Below are positions 1 to 5,883 of a DNA stretch of 7,636 nucleotides, one piece after another. The stretch comes from Pseudomonadota bacterium (GTDB taxonomy: Bacteria; Myxococcota; Myxococcia; Myxococcales; Myxococcaceae). The stretch covers positions 1-7,636 of the forward strand of contig JAFADT010000330.1 in assembly GCA_023424585.1 (NCBI GenBank), in the 5' to 3' direction. A program made the translations under genes and the position numbers. The notes under the pieces were generated by a model, which worked only from the letters and a program-made list of their open reading frames with translations, ran no database searches and had not been told where the DNA came from. Positions within the stretch are counted from its first letter, which is position 1; the number at the start of each line of letters is the position of its first letter.

Positions 1-26
1 CCGCGATGCTTCCCGTCCTGGCGACG

Positions 27-905
27 CTACGAGCGCTTGAGCGGATCCCTGTCCGGGTTCGCGCGGTAGCCGGTGCGGCGCGTCTCCTTGTCCACGTCGG
101 GCTCGGTGCGGACCACCTTCACGTCCCCCAGCTCCTCGTGACGGACCTGGCCCTCCATCGTGCGGCGCTCCTCGACGGGGCGCTTGTGGATGGTGATCTC
201 CTCGTCCGTGTAGGCGCGCTTGGTGAGCTCCGCCTCCTCCGCGCTCAGGGGGATGCGGATGGTCTCCTCCTGGAAGGACGCCACGTCGCCGGGGATGTCG
301 TCCTTCACCGCCCGGCGCACCACCTCCACCTCCTCGTGGCGCAGCGGCACCTCCACCGTCTTCCGCTCCTCCACGACGATCTTGCGCACCTGCGCCTCGC
401 CCGCGGCGCGCTGGTGCTTGGTGACGCCCAGCTCCTCATGGTGCGTGCGCAGCGTGACGTCCTCGTTCGCGATGCGCTCCTGGGTGCGCAGGTCGCGGTC
501 CCTCAGCTCCCTGTCCTTGATGCCGACCTTCTCCGCGCCGGTCTGGACAACGTCCCCCATGCGCTGGGTGCCCGTCTTCAGCCCCGCGCCCATACCGCTC
601 GCGGTGCCGGTGGCCGCCGCTGTCGTCGCGCCCACCGCGCCCACGCTGGTGCCGCTGCCGCGGCCCGCGCTCAGGTCGGTGGAGTCCGCCAGCCCGCGCA
701 GCGCCTCGCGGCCGTGGTTGAGGAAGATCTCCCCGTTGCGGATGTCGCTCACCTCCGCGTAGCGGACCAGGTAGTCCTTCGGGAAGAACATCCCCTTCTC
801 GATGTGGAACTCGCCCTCGCTCACGGCGAAGACCTTGCCCAGCTTCTCGCCGTCGCTGCTGCGGACCGTCATCCCTTCCTTGATGTCGTTGCGCTTGATC
901 ATCAT
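27..905 (-). CDS. PRC-barrel-like / DUF2382 (YsnF-type) stress-associated protein
   Basis: This 292-residue protein has two recognisable parts. Residues 1-75 (IKEGMTVRSSDGEKLGKV, then FFPKDYLVRYAEV) resemble the PRC-barrel/DUF2171 fold. Residues 150-268 are a charged, Glu/Arg/Val-rich DUF2382 segment, the domain of YsnF/AvaK-type general-stress proteins. Between them, residues 78-125 form a Gly/Ala/Thr/Ser-rich linker. The DUF2382 part looks internally duplicated: VEERKTVEVPLRHEEVEVVRR (178-198) matches VEERRTMEGQVRHEELGDVKVVR (244-266). There is no signal peptide or membrane span, so it is probably cytoplasmic. The start is the first of two adjacent ATGs because AAGGAG lies 8 bases upstream; longer upstream frames lack such a site and read as non-coding. 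The biochemical function of DUF2382 proteins is not established; a role in stress or envelope-stress response is inferred from the family. It is transcribed away from all other genes here and is probably monocistronic. Confidence 0.85.
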   Translation of the reverse strand: MMIKRNDIKEGMTVRSSDGEKLGKVFAVSEGEFHIEKGMFFPKDYLVRYAEVSDIRNGEIFLNHGREALRGLADSTDLSAGRGSGTSVGAVGATTAAATGTASGMGAGLKTGTQRMGDVVQTGAEKVGIKDRELRDRDLRTQERIANEDVTLRTHHEELGVTKHQRAAGEAQVRKIVVEERKTVEVPLRHEEVEVVRRAVKDDIPGDVASFQEETIRIPLSAEEAELTKRAYTDEEITIHKRPVEERRTMEGQVRHEELGDVKVVRTEPDVDKETRRTGYRANPDRDPLKRS

Positions 906-913
906 TGACTTGG

Positions 914-919
914 CTCCTT
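914..919 (-). promoter_or_regulatory. Ribosome binding site deciding the start of the DUF2382 gene
   Basis: On the minus strand AAGGAG is followed by an 8-base spacer and then ATGATG. This spacing favours the first ATG (start at 905) over the second and over an N-terminal extension toward 1214. Confidence 0.7.
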
Positions 920-1057
920 GTGCCTGCACGTCGGGTCGGGTGTGGTCGGAAGCGGAGCACCAGGCGCGTCCAGCACGCTGGAGAGGGTCCCCTGGGAGGT
1001 AGTGGACGTTGAGGTGTCCGCCACGGCCACACCCGAAAAGTGGGTTCAATGACGCCC

Positions 1058-1089
1058 AAGAAAACCCCTGCCGCTGAATGGTCCAGGGG
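1058..1089 (-). terminator. Terminator-like hairpin in the leader region (minus strand)
   Basis: Read on the minus strand, CCCCTG (1089-1084), a 13-base loop and CAGGGG (1070-1065) are followed immediately by TTTTCTT. The run of T follows only on the minus strand, which gives the direction. No minus-strand gene lies just upstream, so it could stop antisense transcripts or act in the leader of the DUF2382 gene. The stem is only 6 bp, so this call is tentative. Confidence 0.35.
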
Positions 1090-1250
1090 CTCGGCATGCC
1101 GCCCGCCGTGGGCAACAGGGTTCCGGGTGTCTCCCCGCTTCCTGTCGGCAGGGCAGGCGTGCAGGGGCCACACCCGCGGTTCACGCGCTGGCCGCGCGCG
1201 TCGCCACACCCCACTGTGTGGGCGTGAGCCTGGAGGTTCCGGCTCGCATG

Positions 1251-1257
1251 AAGGAGG
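1251..1257 (+). promoter_or_regulatory. Ribosome binding site deciding the start of the small membrane protein
   Basis: AAGGAGG is followed by an 8-base spacer and ATG at 1266. It argues against the in-frame starts at 1218 and 1248, which have no such site; the 1248 ATG immediately precedes this motif. Confidence 0.7.
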
Positions 1258-1265
1258 AGCCTGCG

Positions 1266-1610
1266 ATGCGAGCCATGAGGCCACGCCGGGGACTCGGGTG
1301 GGTGGCGGGCGCGGTGGGACTGCTGGTGGCGGGGCGGCTCGTGCGCCGCCGCGCTGGCGCGGCCCTCCCGGCGTCCTCGCCGCGAGCGGCGTCAGGCGTG
1401 GAGCCCGTCTGCTGGGCCTTCACCGCGGCCGAAGCCCCGCCCGCCCTGTCAGCAGAGGAGGAGGCTCCTTCCTCCTCCGGGCGGGACCTGACGCACGAGG
1501 ACGTGGCGCCGTGGGAAGACGGCGAAGCGGAGGGAGCGGGGCCCCAAGGCCCTCCTCCGAGGATCCGCCGGGGGCCGTCGGGCCGGGAGCATTACTGGCT
1601 GGAGCCTTGA
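1266..1610 (+). CDS. Small single-span membrane protein, function unknown
   Basis: I do not recognise this 114-residue protein. Residues 1-8 are basic (MRAMRPRR), residues 9-26 are a hydrophobic span (GLGWVAGAVGLLVAGRLV), then RRR follows. Residues 30-114 are a probably disordered tail rich in Ala, Pro, Gly and Glu, ending in REHYWLEP. The basic residues on both sides leave the topology open; N-terminus inside is slightly favoured if the span acts as an uncleaved anchor. There is no lipobox: the only cysteine (residue 49) lies outside the span. Support for coding comes from the strong ribosome binding site and from third codon positions that are mostly G or C. The 3' quarter has less typical codons (several CCT, GAA, CAA), so the tail may be poorly constrained. 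It lies 159 bases before the liv binding-protein gene, which has its own promoter, so co-function is not implied. Confidence 0.6.
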   Translation: MRAMRPRRGLGWVAGAVGLLVAGRLVRRRAGAALPASSPRAASGVEPVCWAFTAAEAPPALSAEEEAPSSSGRDLTHEDVAPWEDGEAEGAGPQGPPPRIRRGPSGREHYWLEP

Positions 1611-1613
1611 GCT

Positions 1614-1631
1614 GGTGGGGGCGCACCCACC
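1614..1631 (+). terminator. Weak hairpin after the small membrane protein gene
   Basis: GGTGGG (1614-1619) pairs with CCCACC (1626-1631) across a 6-base loop, starting 3 bases after the stop codon. There is no T-run, so termination by it alone is uncertain; its position between the gene and the next promoter is the main support. Confidence 0.3.
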
Positions 1632-1698
1632 GTGAGGCACGGGTTCGAGACGGCGATGTTCCTGGAGGTTGGCGGGACTCGGGAGCCAAGCTGTGCGC

Positions 1699-1727
1699 TT
1701 GACCCATGGGGAGGGCTCCCCTAGAAA
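1699..1727 (+). promoter_or_regulatory. Sigma-70-type promoter of the liv operon
   Basis: TTGACC (1699-1704) matches the -35 consensus at five of six positions. After an exact 17-base spacer comes TAGAAA (1722-1727), matching the -10 consensus at four of six. A transcription start near 1734 would give a leader of about 35 bases before the ATG at 1770. The spacer contains a 6-bp inverted repeat (1708-1721), listed separately. Confidence 0.65.
1708..1721. repeat. Operator-like inverted repeat in the promoter spacer
   Basis: GGGGAG (1708-1713), two central bases GG, and CTCCCC (1716-1721) form a 14-base dyad that fills most of the space between the -35 and -10 elements. A protein bound there would block RNA polymerase or alter the spacer, so this is a plausible operator. 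It could also be chance in GC-rich DNA; no second copy is seen in the window. Confidence 0.4.
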
Positions 1728-1754
1728 ACCGGGGCTTTGCACCTCGTCACCCCC

Positions 1755-1762
1755 GGAGGAAG
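1755..1762 (+). promoter_or_regulatory. Ribosome binding site of the liv binding-protein gene
   Basis: GGAGGAAG lies 7 bases before ATG 1770. It rules out the in-frame TTG at 1737, which would put extra residues in front of the signal peptide. Confidence 0.75.
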
Positions 1763-1769
1763 CCCCCGC

Positions 1770-2981
1770 ATGCGACGACTTGCCCCGATGCTCCTCGCCG
1801 CGCTCGCCGTCCTGGCGGTCGCCTGCGAGAAGAAGACGCAGCCCACGGGAGAGGCGGGAGGCGCGTCCCCGGCGCAGGCCCCGGCCACCGCGCAGGGCGG
1901 CGGCGCGCCCCCGGCGGGTGACGACGTCATCGTGCTGGGCGAGGTGGGGGCGCTGACGGGCGGTCAGGCGACGTTCGGCATCTCCACCCGCAACGGCGTG
2001 GCGCTGGCGGTGAAGGAGGCCAACGCGGCCGGCGGCGTGAAGGGCAAGAAGCTGGTCGTGCGCGTGTACGACGACCAGAGCAAGCCCGAGGAGGCCGCGC
2101 AGGCCGTCACCCGCCTCATCACCCAGGACAAGGTGGTGCTCATCCTGGGCGAGGTGGCCTCGTCCAGCTCCCTGGCCATGGCGGAGAAGGCCCAGGCGGC
2201 CGGCGTGCCCATGATCACCCCGTCGTCCACCAACCCCTCCGTGACGGAGAAGGGCGACAACATCTTCCGCGTCTGCTTCATCGACCCGTTCCAGGGCTTC
2301 GTGATGGCGAAGTTCGCGCGGGAGAACCTCAAGCTCAACAAGGTCGCGGTGCTCCAGGACAACAAGAGCGCCTACTCCATTGGCCTCACGGAGGTGTTCC
2401 GCCAGAAGTTCACGGAGCTGGGCGGCAAGATCACGGCCACGGAGAGCTACAGCCAGGGCGACACGGACTACCGCGCGCAGCTGACCGCCATCAAGAAGAC
2501 GCAGCCGGAGGGCATCTACGTGCCCGGCTACTACAGCGAGGTGGGCATCATCGCCCGCCAGGCGCGCGAGCTGGGCCTGAAGGTGCCGCTGATGGGCGGC
2601 GACGGCTGGGACTCGGAGAAGCTCTTCGAGCTGGGCGGCAGCGCCATCGAGGGCAGCTACTTCTCCAACCACTACTCGCCGGACAACCCGGACGCGCGCG
2701 TGAAGAAGTTCATCGCGGACTACAAGGCGGACAACAACGGCGCGGTGCCGGACGCGCTCGCGGCGCTGGGCTACGACGCCGCGCGCGTCGCCATCGAGGC
2801 GTTGAAGCGCGCCCCGGACACCAGCGGCCCGGCGGTGCGCGCGGCCATCGCGCAGACGAAGGACTTCCCGGGCGTGGCGGGCAACATCACGCTGGACGAC
2901 AAGCGCAACGCGGTGAAGTCCGCCGTGGTGCTGAAGGTCGAGGACGGCAAGTCCACCTACGTCACCACCATCTCTCCGTAG
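1770..2981 (+). CDS. livK: Branched-chain amino acid ABC transporter substrate-binding lipoprotein
   Basis: This 403-residue protein is the extracytoplasmic binding component of a Liv-type (HAAT family) ABC transporter, Pfam type Peripla_BP_6. Residues 1-18 are a lipoprotein signal (MRRLAPMLLAALAVLAVA) ending at Cys19; the lipobox is A-V-A-C, acceptable although Leu is more usual at -3. Glu at +2 is not the inner-membrane retention Asp known from E. coli. A Gly/Ala/Pro-rich tether (20-50) leads to the two-lobed domain. The family's ligand-contact regions are visible as EVASSSS (128-134) and TPSSTNPS (150-157), followed by GDTDYRAQL and GYDAARVAIEAL. Length fits the family once the tether is included. 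Only one cysteine remains in the mature domain, so the disulfide known from E. coli LivJ/LivK is absent. It is the first gene of the operon, behind a good promoter. The family also binds amides, urea and other amino acids, so the ligand is uncertain; the symbol denotes the LivK family, not a proven orthologue. Confidence 0.9.
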   Translation: MRRLAPMLLAALAVLAVACEKKTQPTGEAGGASPAQAPATAQGGGAPPAGDDVIVLGEVGALTGGQATFGISTRNGVALAVKEANAAGGVKGKKLVVRVYDDQSKPEEAAQAVTRLITQDKVVLILGEVASSSSLAMAEKAQAAGVPMITPSSTNPSVTEKGDNIFRVCFIDPFQGFVMAKFARENLKLNKVAVLQDNKSAYSIGLTEVFRQKFTELGGKITATESYSQGDTDYRAQLTAIKKTQPEGIYVPGYYSEVGIIARQARELGLKVPLMGGDGWDSEKLFELGGSAIEGSYFSNHYSPDNPDARVKKFIADYKADNNGAVPDALAALGYDAARVAIEALKRAPDTSGPAVRAAIAQTKDFPGVAGNITLDDKRNAVKSAVVLKVEDGKSTYVTTISP

Positions 2982-2999
2982 TCCAGGGCCTCCTCCGGC

Positions 3000-3920
3000 A
3001 TGTCGCAGCTCCTCCAGCACCTCATCAACGGTCTGGCCGCCGGCACCATCTACGCCCTGGTCGCGCTGGGCTACACGATGGTGTACGGCGTCCTCAAGCT
3101 CATCAACTTCGCCCACGGCGACGTGATGATGGTCGGCGTCTACATGGGCTACGCGACCGCCTTCGCCCTCGGGCGGCAGGCGCAGCGCTCCCTGTGGGGC
3201 GTGGTCGTCATCTTCGCGGTGGCCATGGCGGGCTGCGCGCTGCTCGGCTTCCTCATCGAGCGCTTCGCCTACCGTCCGCTGCGCGAGAAGCCGCGCCTCA
3301 CCGCGCTCATCACCGCCATCGGCATCTCGTTCGCGCTGTCGTACGGCTTCCAACTGGACATCGGCTTCCTGCCGGGCGCGTCCCCGCGGGCCTTCCCGGA
3401 GGTCATCAACCCCAGCGAGTGGTTCATCGTGGGGGACCGCGACGTGGTGGTGTGGAACTGGCAGGTCATCAGCTTCCTCATCGCCGTGGGGCTGATGGCC
3501 GGGCTCCAGCTCCTCGTGTACCGCACGCGCTTCGGCAAGGCGATGCGCGCGGTGTCCTTCGACCACCGCACCGCGGCGCTGATGGGCATCCCCACCGACC
3601 GCATCATCGCGCTGACGTTCATGCTCTCCAGCGCGCTGGCGGCGGGCGCGGGCCTGCTCTACGCCATCAAGGACACGTCCGTGAGCCCGCTCATGGGCCT
3701 GTACGTGGGCCTCAAGGCCTTCGTGGCGGCGGTCATCGGCGGCATCGGCAACGTGCCGGGCGCCGTGGTGGGCGCGCTGCTCTTGGGCCTGGTGGAGGAG
3801 TTCGTGGTGGGCTACGCGGCCAGCACCTGGCGTGACGCGGTGGCCTTCGGCTTCCTCATCCTGGTGCTGCTGGTGAAGCCGGGCGGCCTCTTCGGCCGCG
3901 TCGCGGCGGAGAAGGTCTGA
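3000..3920 (+). CDS. livH: Branched-chain amino acid ABC transporter permease LivH
   Basis: LivH forms half of the inner-membrane channel together with LivM. The 306 residues fit the family length. The N-terminal signature YTMVYGVLKLINFAHGD (25-41) is strongly conserved, followed by ERFAYRPLR (87-95), LTALITAIGISFALSYG (100-116), the cytoplasmic coupling loop around RTRFGKAMRAV (175-185), and GLKAFVAAVIGGIGN (237-251). About eight hydrophobic spans can be drawn (roughly 8-28, 30-57, 65-86, 98-117, 155-174, 201-222, 235-268, 280-297). The ATG at 3000 gives the usual family N-terminus. It begins 18 bases after the binding-protein stop and has no strong ribosome binding site, only AGGG at 2985-2988 with an 11-base spacer. 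That may lower its output relative to the binding protein, which is normally needed in excess. Its TGA overlaps the livM ATG by one base. Confidence 0.95.
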   Translation: MSQLLQHLINGLAAGTIYALVALGYTMVYGVLKLINFAHGDVMMVGVYMGYATAFALGRQAQRSLWGVVVIFAVAMAGCALLGFLIERFAYRPLREKPRLTALITAIGISFALSYGFQLDIGFLPGASPRAFPEVINPSEWFIVGDRDVVVWNWQVISFLIAVGLMAGLQLLVYRTRFGKAMRAVSFDHRTAALMGIPTDRIIALTFMLSSALAAGAGLLYAIKDTSVSPLMGLYVGLKAFVAAVIGGIGNVPGAVVGALLLGLVEEFVVGYAASTWRDAVAFGFLILVLLVKPGGLFGRVAAEKV

Positions 3921-4996
3921 TGGCGGCCCAGTCTGGAGGCGTGACGGCGCTGACCGACGAGGCCGTGGGCCGCGTGCCCCCGGCCCTGCGCGGCATCCTG
4001 CCCGTGCTCATCGCGGTGCCGGTGCTGGCGCTGGCGGAGGTGCTGCTGGATACCTCGCCCTTCGCCACGTACCTGCTGTCCGTGGTGGGGGTGAACATCA
4101 TCCTCGCGGTGAGCCTCAACATCGTGAACGGCATGACGGGCCAGTTCTCCATCGGCCACGCGGGCTTCATGGCCGTGGGCGCGTACATCGCGGGCGTCAC
4201 GTCGCTCTCGCTCAAGGAGGTGGCGCTGTCCTTCCTGCCGGTGGCGGCCAGCGACCAGGTGCTCTTCACCGTGGCGCTGCTCGCGGGCGGCGTGGCCGCC
4301 GCGCTGTGCGGCTTCCTGGTGGGCCTGCCGTCCCTGCGGCTGCGCGGGGACTACCTGGCCATCGTGACGCTGGGCTTCGGGGAGATCATCCGCGTGGTGG
4401 TGCAGAACACGGAGGCCTTCGGGCGCGCGCTGGGTCTGTCCGGCATCCCGCAGTACTCCAGCGTGGGCATGGTGTACTTCTGGGTCTTCCTGGTGGTGCT
4501 GGTGGCCCGGCGCATCGCGGGCTCCAGCCACGGCCGCAGCCTGTGGGCCATCCGCGAGGACGAGGTGGCCGCGGAGGCCATGGGCGTGGACACCACCGGC
4601 TACAAGGTCCGCGCGTTCGTCATCTCGTCGTTCTTCGCGGGCATCGCGGGCGGCCTGTTCGCGCACTTCGTGCCCATCATCAACCCGGGCTCGTTCACGT
4701 TCGTGAAGTCCATGGAGATCGTCGTCATGGTGGTGCTGGGCGGCCTGGGCTCCAGCACGGGCGCCATCGTCGCGGCCATCTTCCTCACGCTCCTGCCGGA
4801 AGGGCTGCGCTCGCTGTTCGGCGCGCTGGGCGCGGAGGGCAGCCTGGCGCAGAAGGTGGATCAGATCCGCATGCCCGTGTACGGCCTGCTGCTGGTGGTG
4901 CTGATGCTGGCGCGGCCGCAGGGCCTGTTCGGCACGAAGGAGCTCTGGGACGTGCTGCCCCGGTGGCTCCCCCGGAAGAAGAAGGGGCTGTCATGA
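3920..4996 (+). CDS. livM: Branched-chain amino acid ABC transporter permease LivM
   Basis: LivM is the second channel subunit. The 358 residues contain the family landmarks in order: NIVNGMTGQFSIGHAGF (67-83), GLPSLRLRGDYLAIVTLGFGE (135-155), the loop WAIREDEVAAEAMGVD, SSFFAGIAGGLFAHF, and VVLGGLGSSTG followed by LLPEGLR. Hydrophobic spans alternate throughout, with a leading span near residues 26-43. The first 25 residues are a hydrophilic cytoplasmic extension typical in size for the family. The basic C-terminus (PRWLPRKKKG) should lie in the cytoplasm. The start overlaps the livH stop (TGATG) and the stop overlaps the livG start (ATGA), pointing to translational coupling and fixed subunit ratios. 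Confidence 0.95.
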   Translation: MAAQSGGVTALTDEAVGRVPPALRGILPVLIAVPVLALAEVLLDTSPFATYLLSVVGVNIILAVSLNIVNGMTGQFSIGHAGFMAVGAYIAGVTSLSLKEVALSFLPVAASDQVLFTVALLAGGVAAALCGFLVGLPSLRLRGDYLAIVTLGFGEIIRVVVQNTEAFGRALGLSGIPQYSSVGMVYFWVFLVVLVARRIAGSSHGRSLWAIREDEVAAEAMGVDTTGYKVRAFVISSFFAGIAGGLFAHFVPIINPGSFTFVKSMEIVVMVVLGGLGSSTGAIVAAIFLTLLPEGLRSLFGALGAEGSLAQKVDQIRMPVYGLLLVVLMLARPQGLFGTKELWDVLPRWLPRKKKGLS

Positions 4997-5883
4997 CCGC
5001 CGCCGCGACTCCCGCCGCCATGGCCTCCGGCTCCGGGGACGCGCTGCTGCAGGCGTCCGGCGTGAGCATCCGCTTCGGGGGCCTCAAGGCCCTCACGGAC
5101 TTCAACCTCACCGTGCGCCAGGGCGACCTGCTGGGCCTGATTGGTCCCAACGGCGCGGGCAAGTCCACCGCGTTCAACGTGCTCACCGGCGTGTACCAGC
5201 CCACCGAGGGCGAGGTGCGCGTGGACGGGCAGCGGGTGAACGGCTGGGTGCCGCATCAGATCAATCACCTGGGCCTCGCGCGCACGTTCCAGAACATCCG
5301 CCTGTTCCGCGCCCTGACGGCCCTGGACAACGTGAAGGTGGCCTGCCGCGCGCAGGGGGCGCTGCACCCGGTGCGCCTGGGCCCCATGGCCAAGGCGACC
5401 ACGGCGCTGCGCAACTACCGCGACTGGTGGCGCGCGCTGCTGCTCACCCCGGGCTTCCAGGCCGAGGAGCGCGAGCTGACGCGCCAGTCGGAGCACCTGC
5501 TGGAGGTCATGGGCCTGTCGCACCGCCGCGACGAGGAGGCCAGGAACCTCCCCTATGGCGAGCAGCGCCGGCTGGAGATCGCCCGCGCGCTGGGCACCCG
5601 CCCGAAGGTGCTGCTGCTGGACGAGCCCGCGGCGGGCATGAACACGCGGGAGAAGGCGGACCTGATGGTGCTCATCCGCCGGCTGCGCGACGAGTTCTCG
5701 CTGGGGGTGCTGGTCATCGAGCACGACATGAAGCTGGTGATGGGCATCTGCGAGCGCATCACCGTGCTGGACCACGGCGAGACGATTGCCCGCGGCGCGC
5801 CGGCGGAGGTGCGCAGCGACCGCAAGGTCATCGAGGCGTACCTGGGCGACAGCTACCTGGAGTCCCACGGAGGCGCGGCGTGA
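4993..5883 (+). CDS. livG: Branched-chain amino acid ABC transporter ATP-binding protein LivG
   Basis: LivG is one of the two cytoplasmic ATPases. In 296 residues it shows Walker A GPNGAGKST (51-59), a Q-loop in LARTFQNIRLF, the signature LPYGEQRRLEIARAL (186-200), Walker B VLLLDEPAAGMN with Asp210-Glu211, and the switch His244 in IEHDMK. The signature deviates from LSGGQ, but Y-G-x-Q-R-R-L-E-I is the usual form in LivG. The long helical insert between Q-loop and signature (including RDWW) is also characteristic of LivG and separates it from LivF. The ATG at 4993 overlaps the livM stop by four bases. Upstream in-frame extension would run through livM and is an artefact of the overlapping frame. 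Residues 1-17 (Ala/Ser-rich) precede the conserved domain and are probably flexible. Confidence 0.95.
   Translation: MTAAATPAAMASGSGDALLQASGVSIRFGGLKALTDFNLTVRQGDLLGLIGPNGAGKSTAFNVLTGVYQPTEGEVRVDGQRVNGWVPHQINHLGLARTFQNIRLFRALTALDNVKVACRAQGALHPVRLGPMAKATTALRNYRDWWRALLLTPGFQAEERELTRQSEHLLEVMGLSHRRDEEARNLPYGEQRRLEIARALGTRPKVLLLDEPAAGMNTREKADLMVLIRRLRDEFSLGVLVIEHDMKLVMGICERITVLDHGETIARGAPAEVRSDRKVIEAYLGDSYLESHGGAA
5869..5873 (+). promoter_or_regulatory. Ribosome binding site supporting the GTG start of livF
   Basis: GGAGG sits inside the end of livG, 6 bases before GTG 5880. It supports this non-ATG start over the next in-frame GTG at 5892. Confidence 0.6.

Larger units (their letters stand above)
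906..1265. other. Divergent intergenic region with several hairpins
   Basis: This 360-base stretch separates the minus-strand DUF2382 gene from the plus-strand small membrane protein gene, so both promoters should be here. I see no convincing coding frame. Four structures are visible. A nested stem has outer arms CCAGG 960-964 and CCTGG 991-995 and inner arms TCCAG 969-973 and CTGGA 978-982. A weak ECF-sigma-like pair lies on the minus strand (GAACCC 1047-1042, then 16 bases, then CGTGG 1025-1021). A terminator-like hairpin on the minus strand is at 1058-1089. A stem at 1202-1224 pairs CGCC plus ACAC with GTGT plus GGCG, with one bulged G. No sigma-70-type -35/-10 pair stood out on either strand. 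Confidence 0.6.

Noticed and set aside
906..1214. N-terminal extension of the DUF2382 protein to an upstream start
   Set aside because: The extension is Pro/Gly/Cys-rich with no ribosome binding site, while the ATG at 905 has AAGGAG at good spacing and gives the normal family N-terminus.
1729..1756. CCGGGG (1729-1734) pairing with CCCCGG (1751-1756), overlapping the ribosome binding site; considered as a translation switch
   Set aside because: The predicted transcription start near 1734 leaves most of the left arm untranscribed, so the stem would not exist in the main mRNA.
1449..3566. A 705-codon open frame on the minus strand, opposite the binding protein and livH
   Set aside because: It has a composition rich in Arg, His, Ala and Val, no recognisable domain, and lies opposite two certain genes. 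Long antisense frames are expected from strong G/C bias at third codon positions.
5548..5592. Non-canonical ABC signature (PYGEQ) in LivG, and Gln in place of the switch His in LivF
   Set aside because: Both are normal for their subfamilies and do not indicate a degenerate ATPase.
5058..5868. Minus-strand and alternate-frame reading frames across livG and livF
   Set aside because: They are shadows of the two ATPase genes, which carry all ABC motifs in one frame each.
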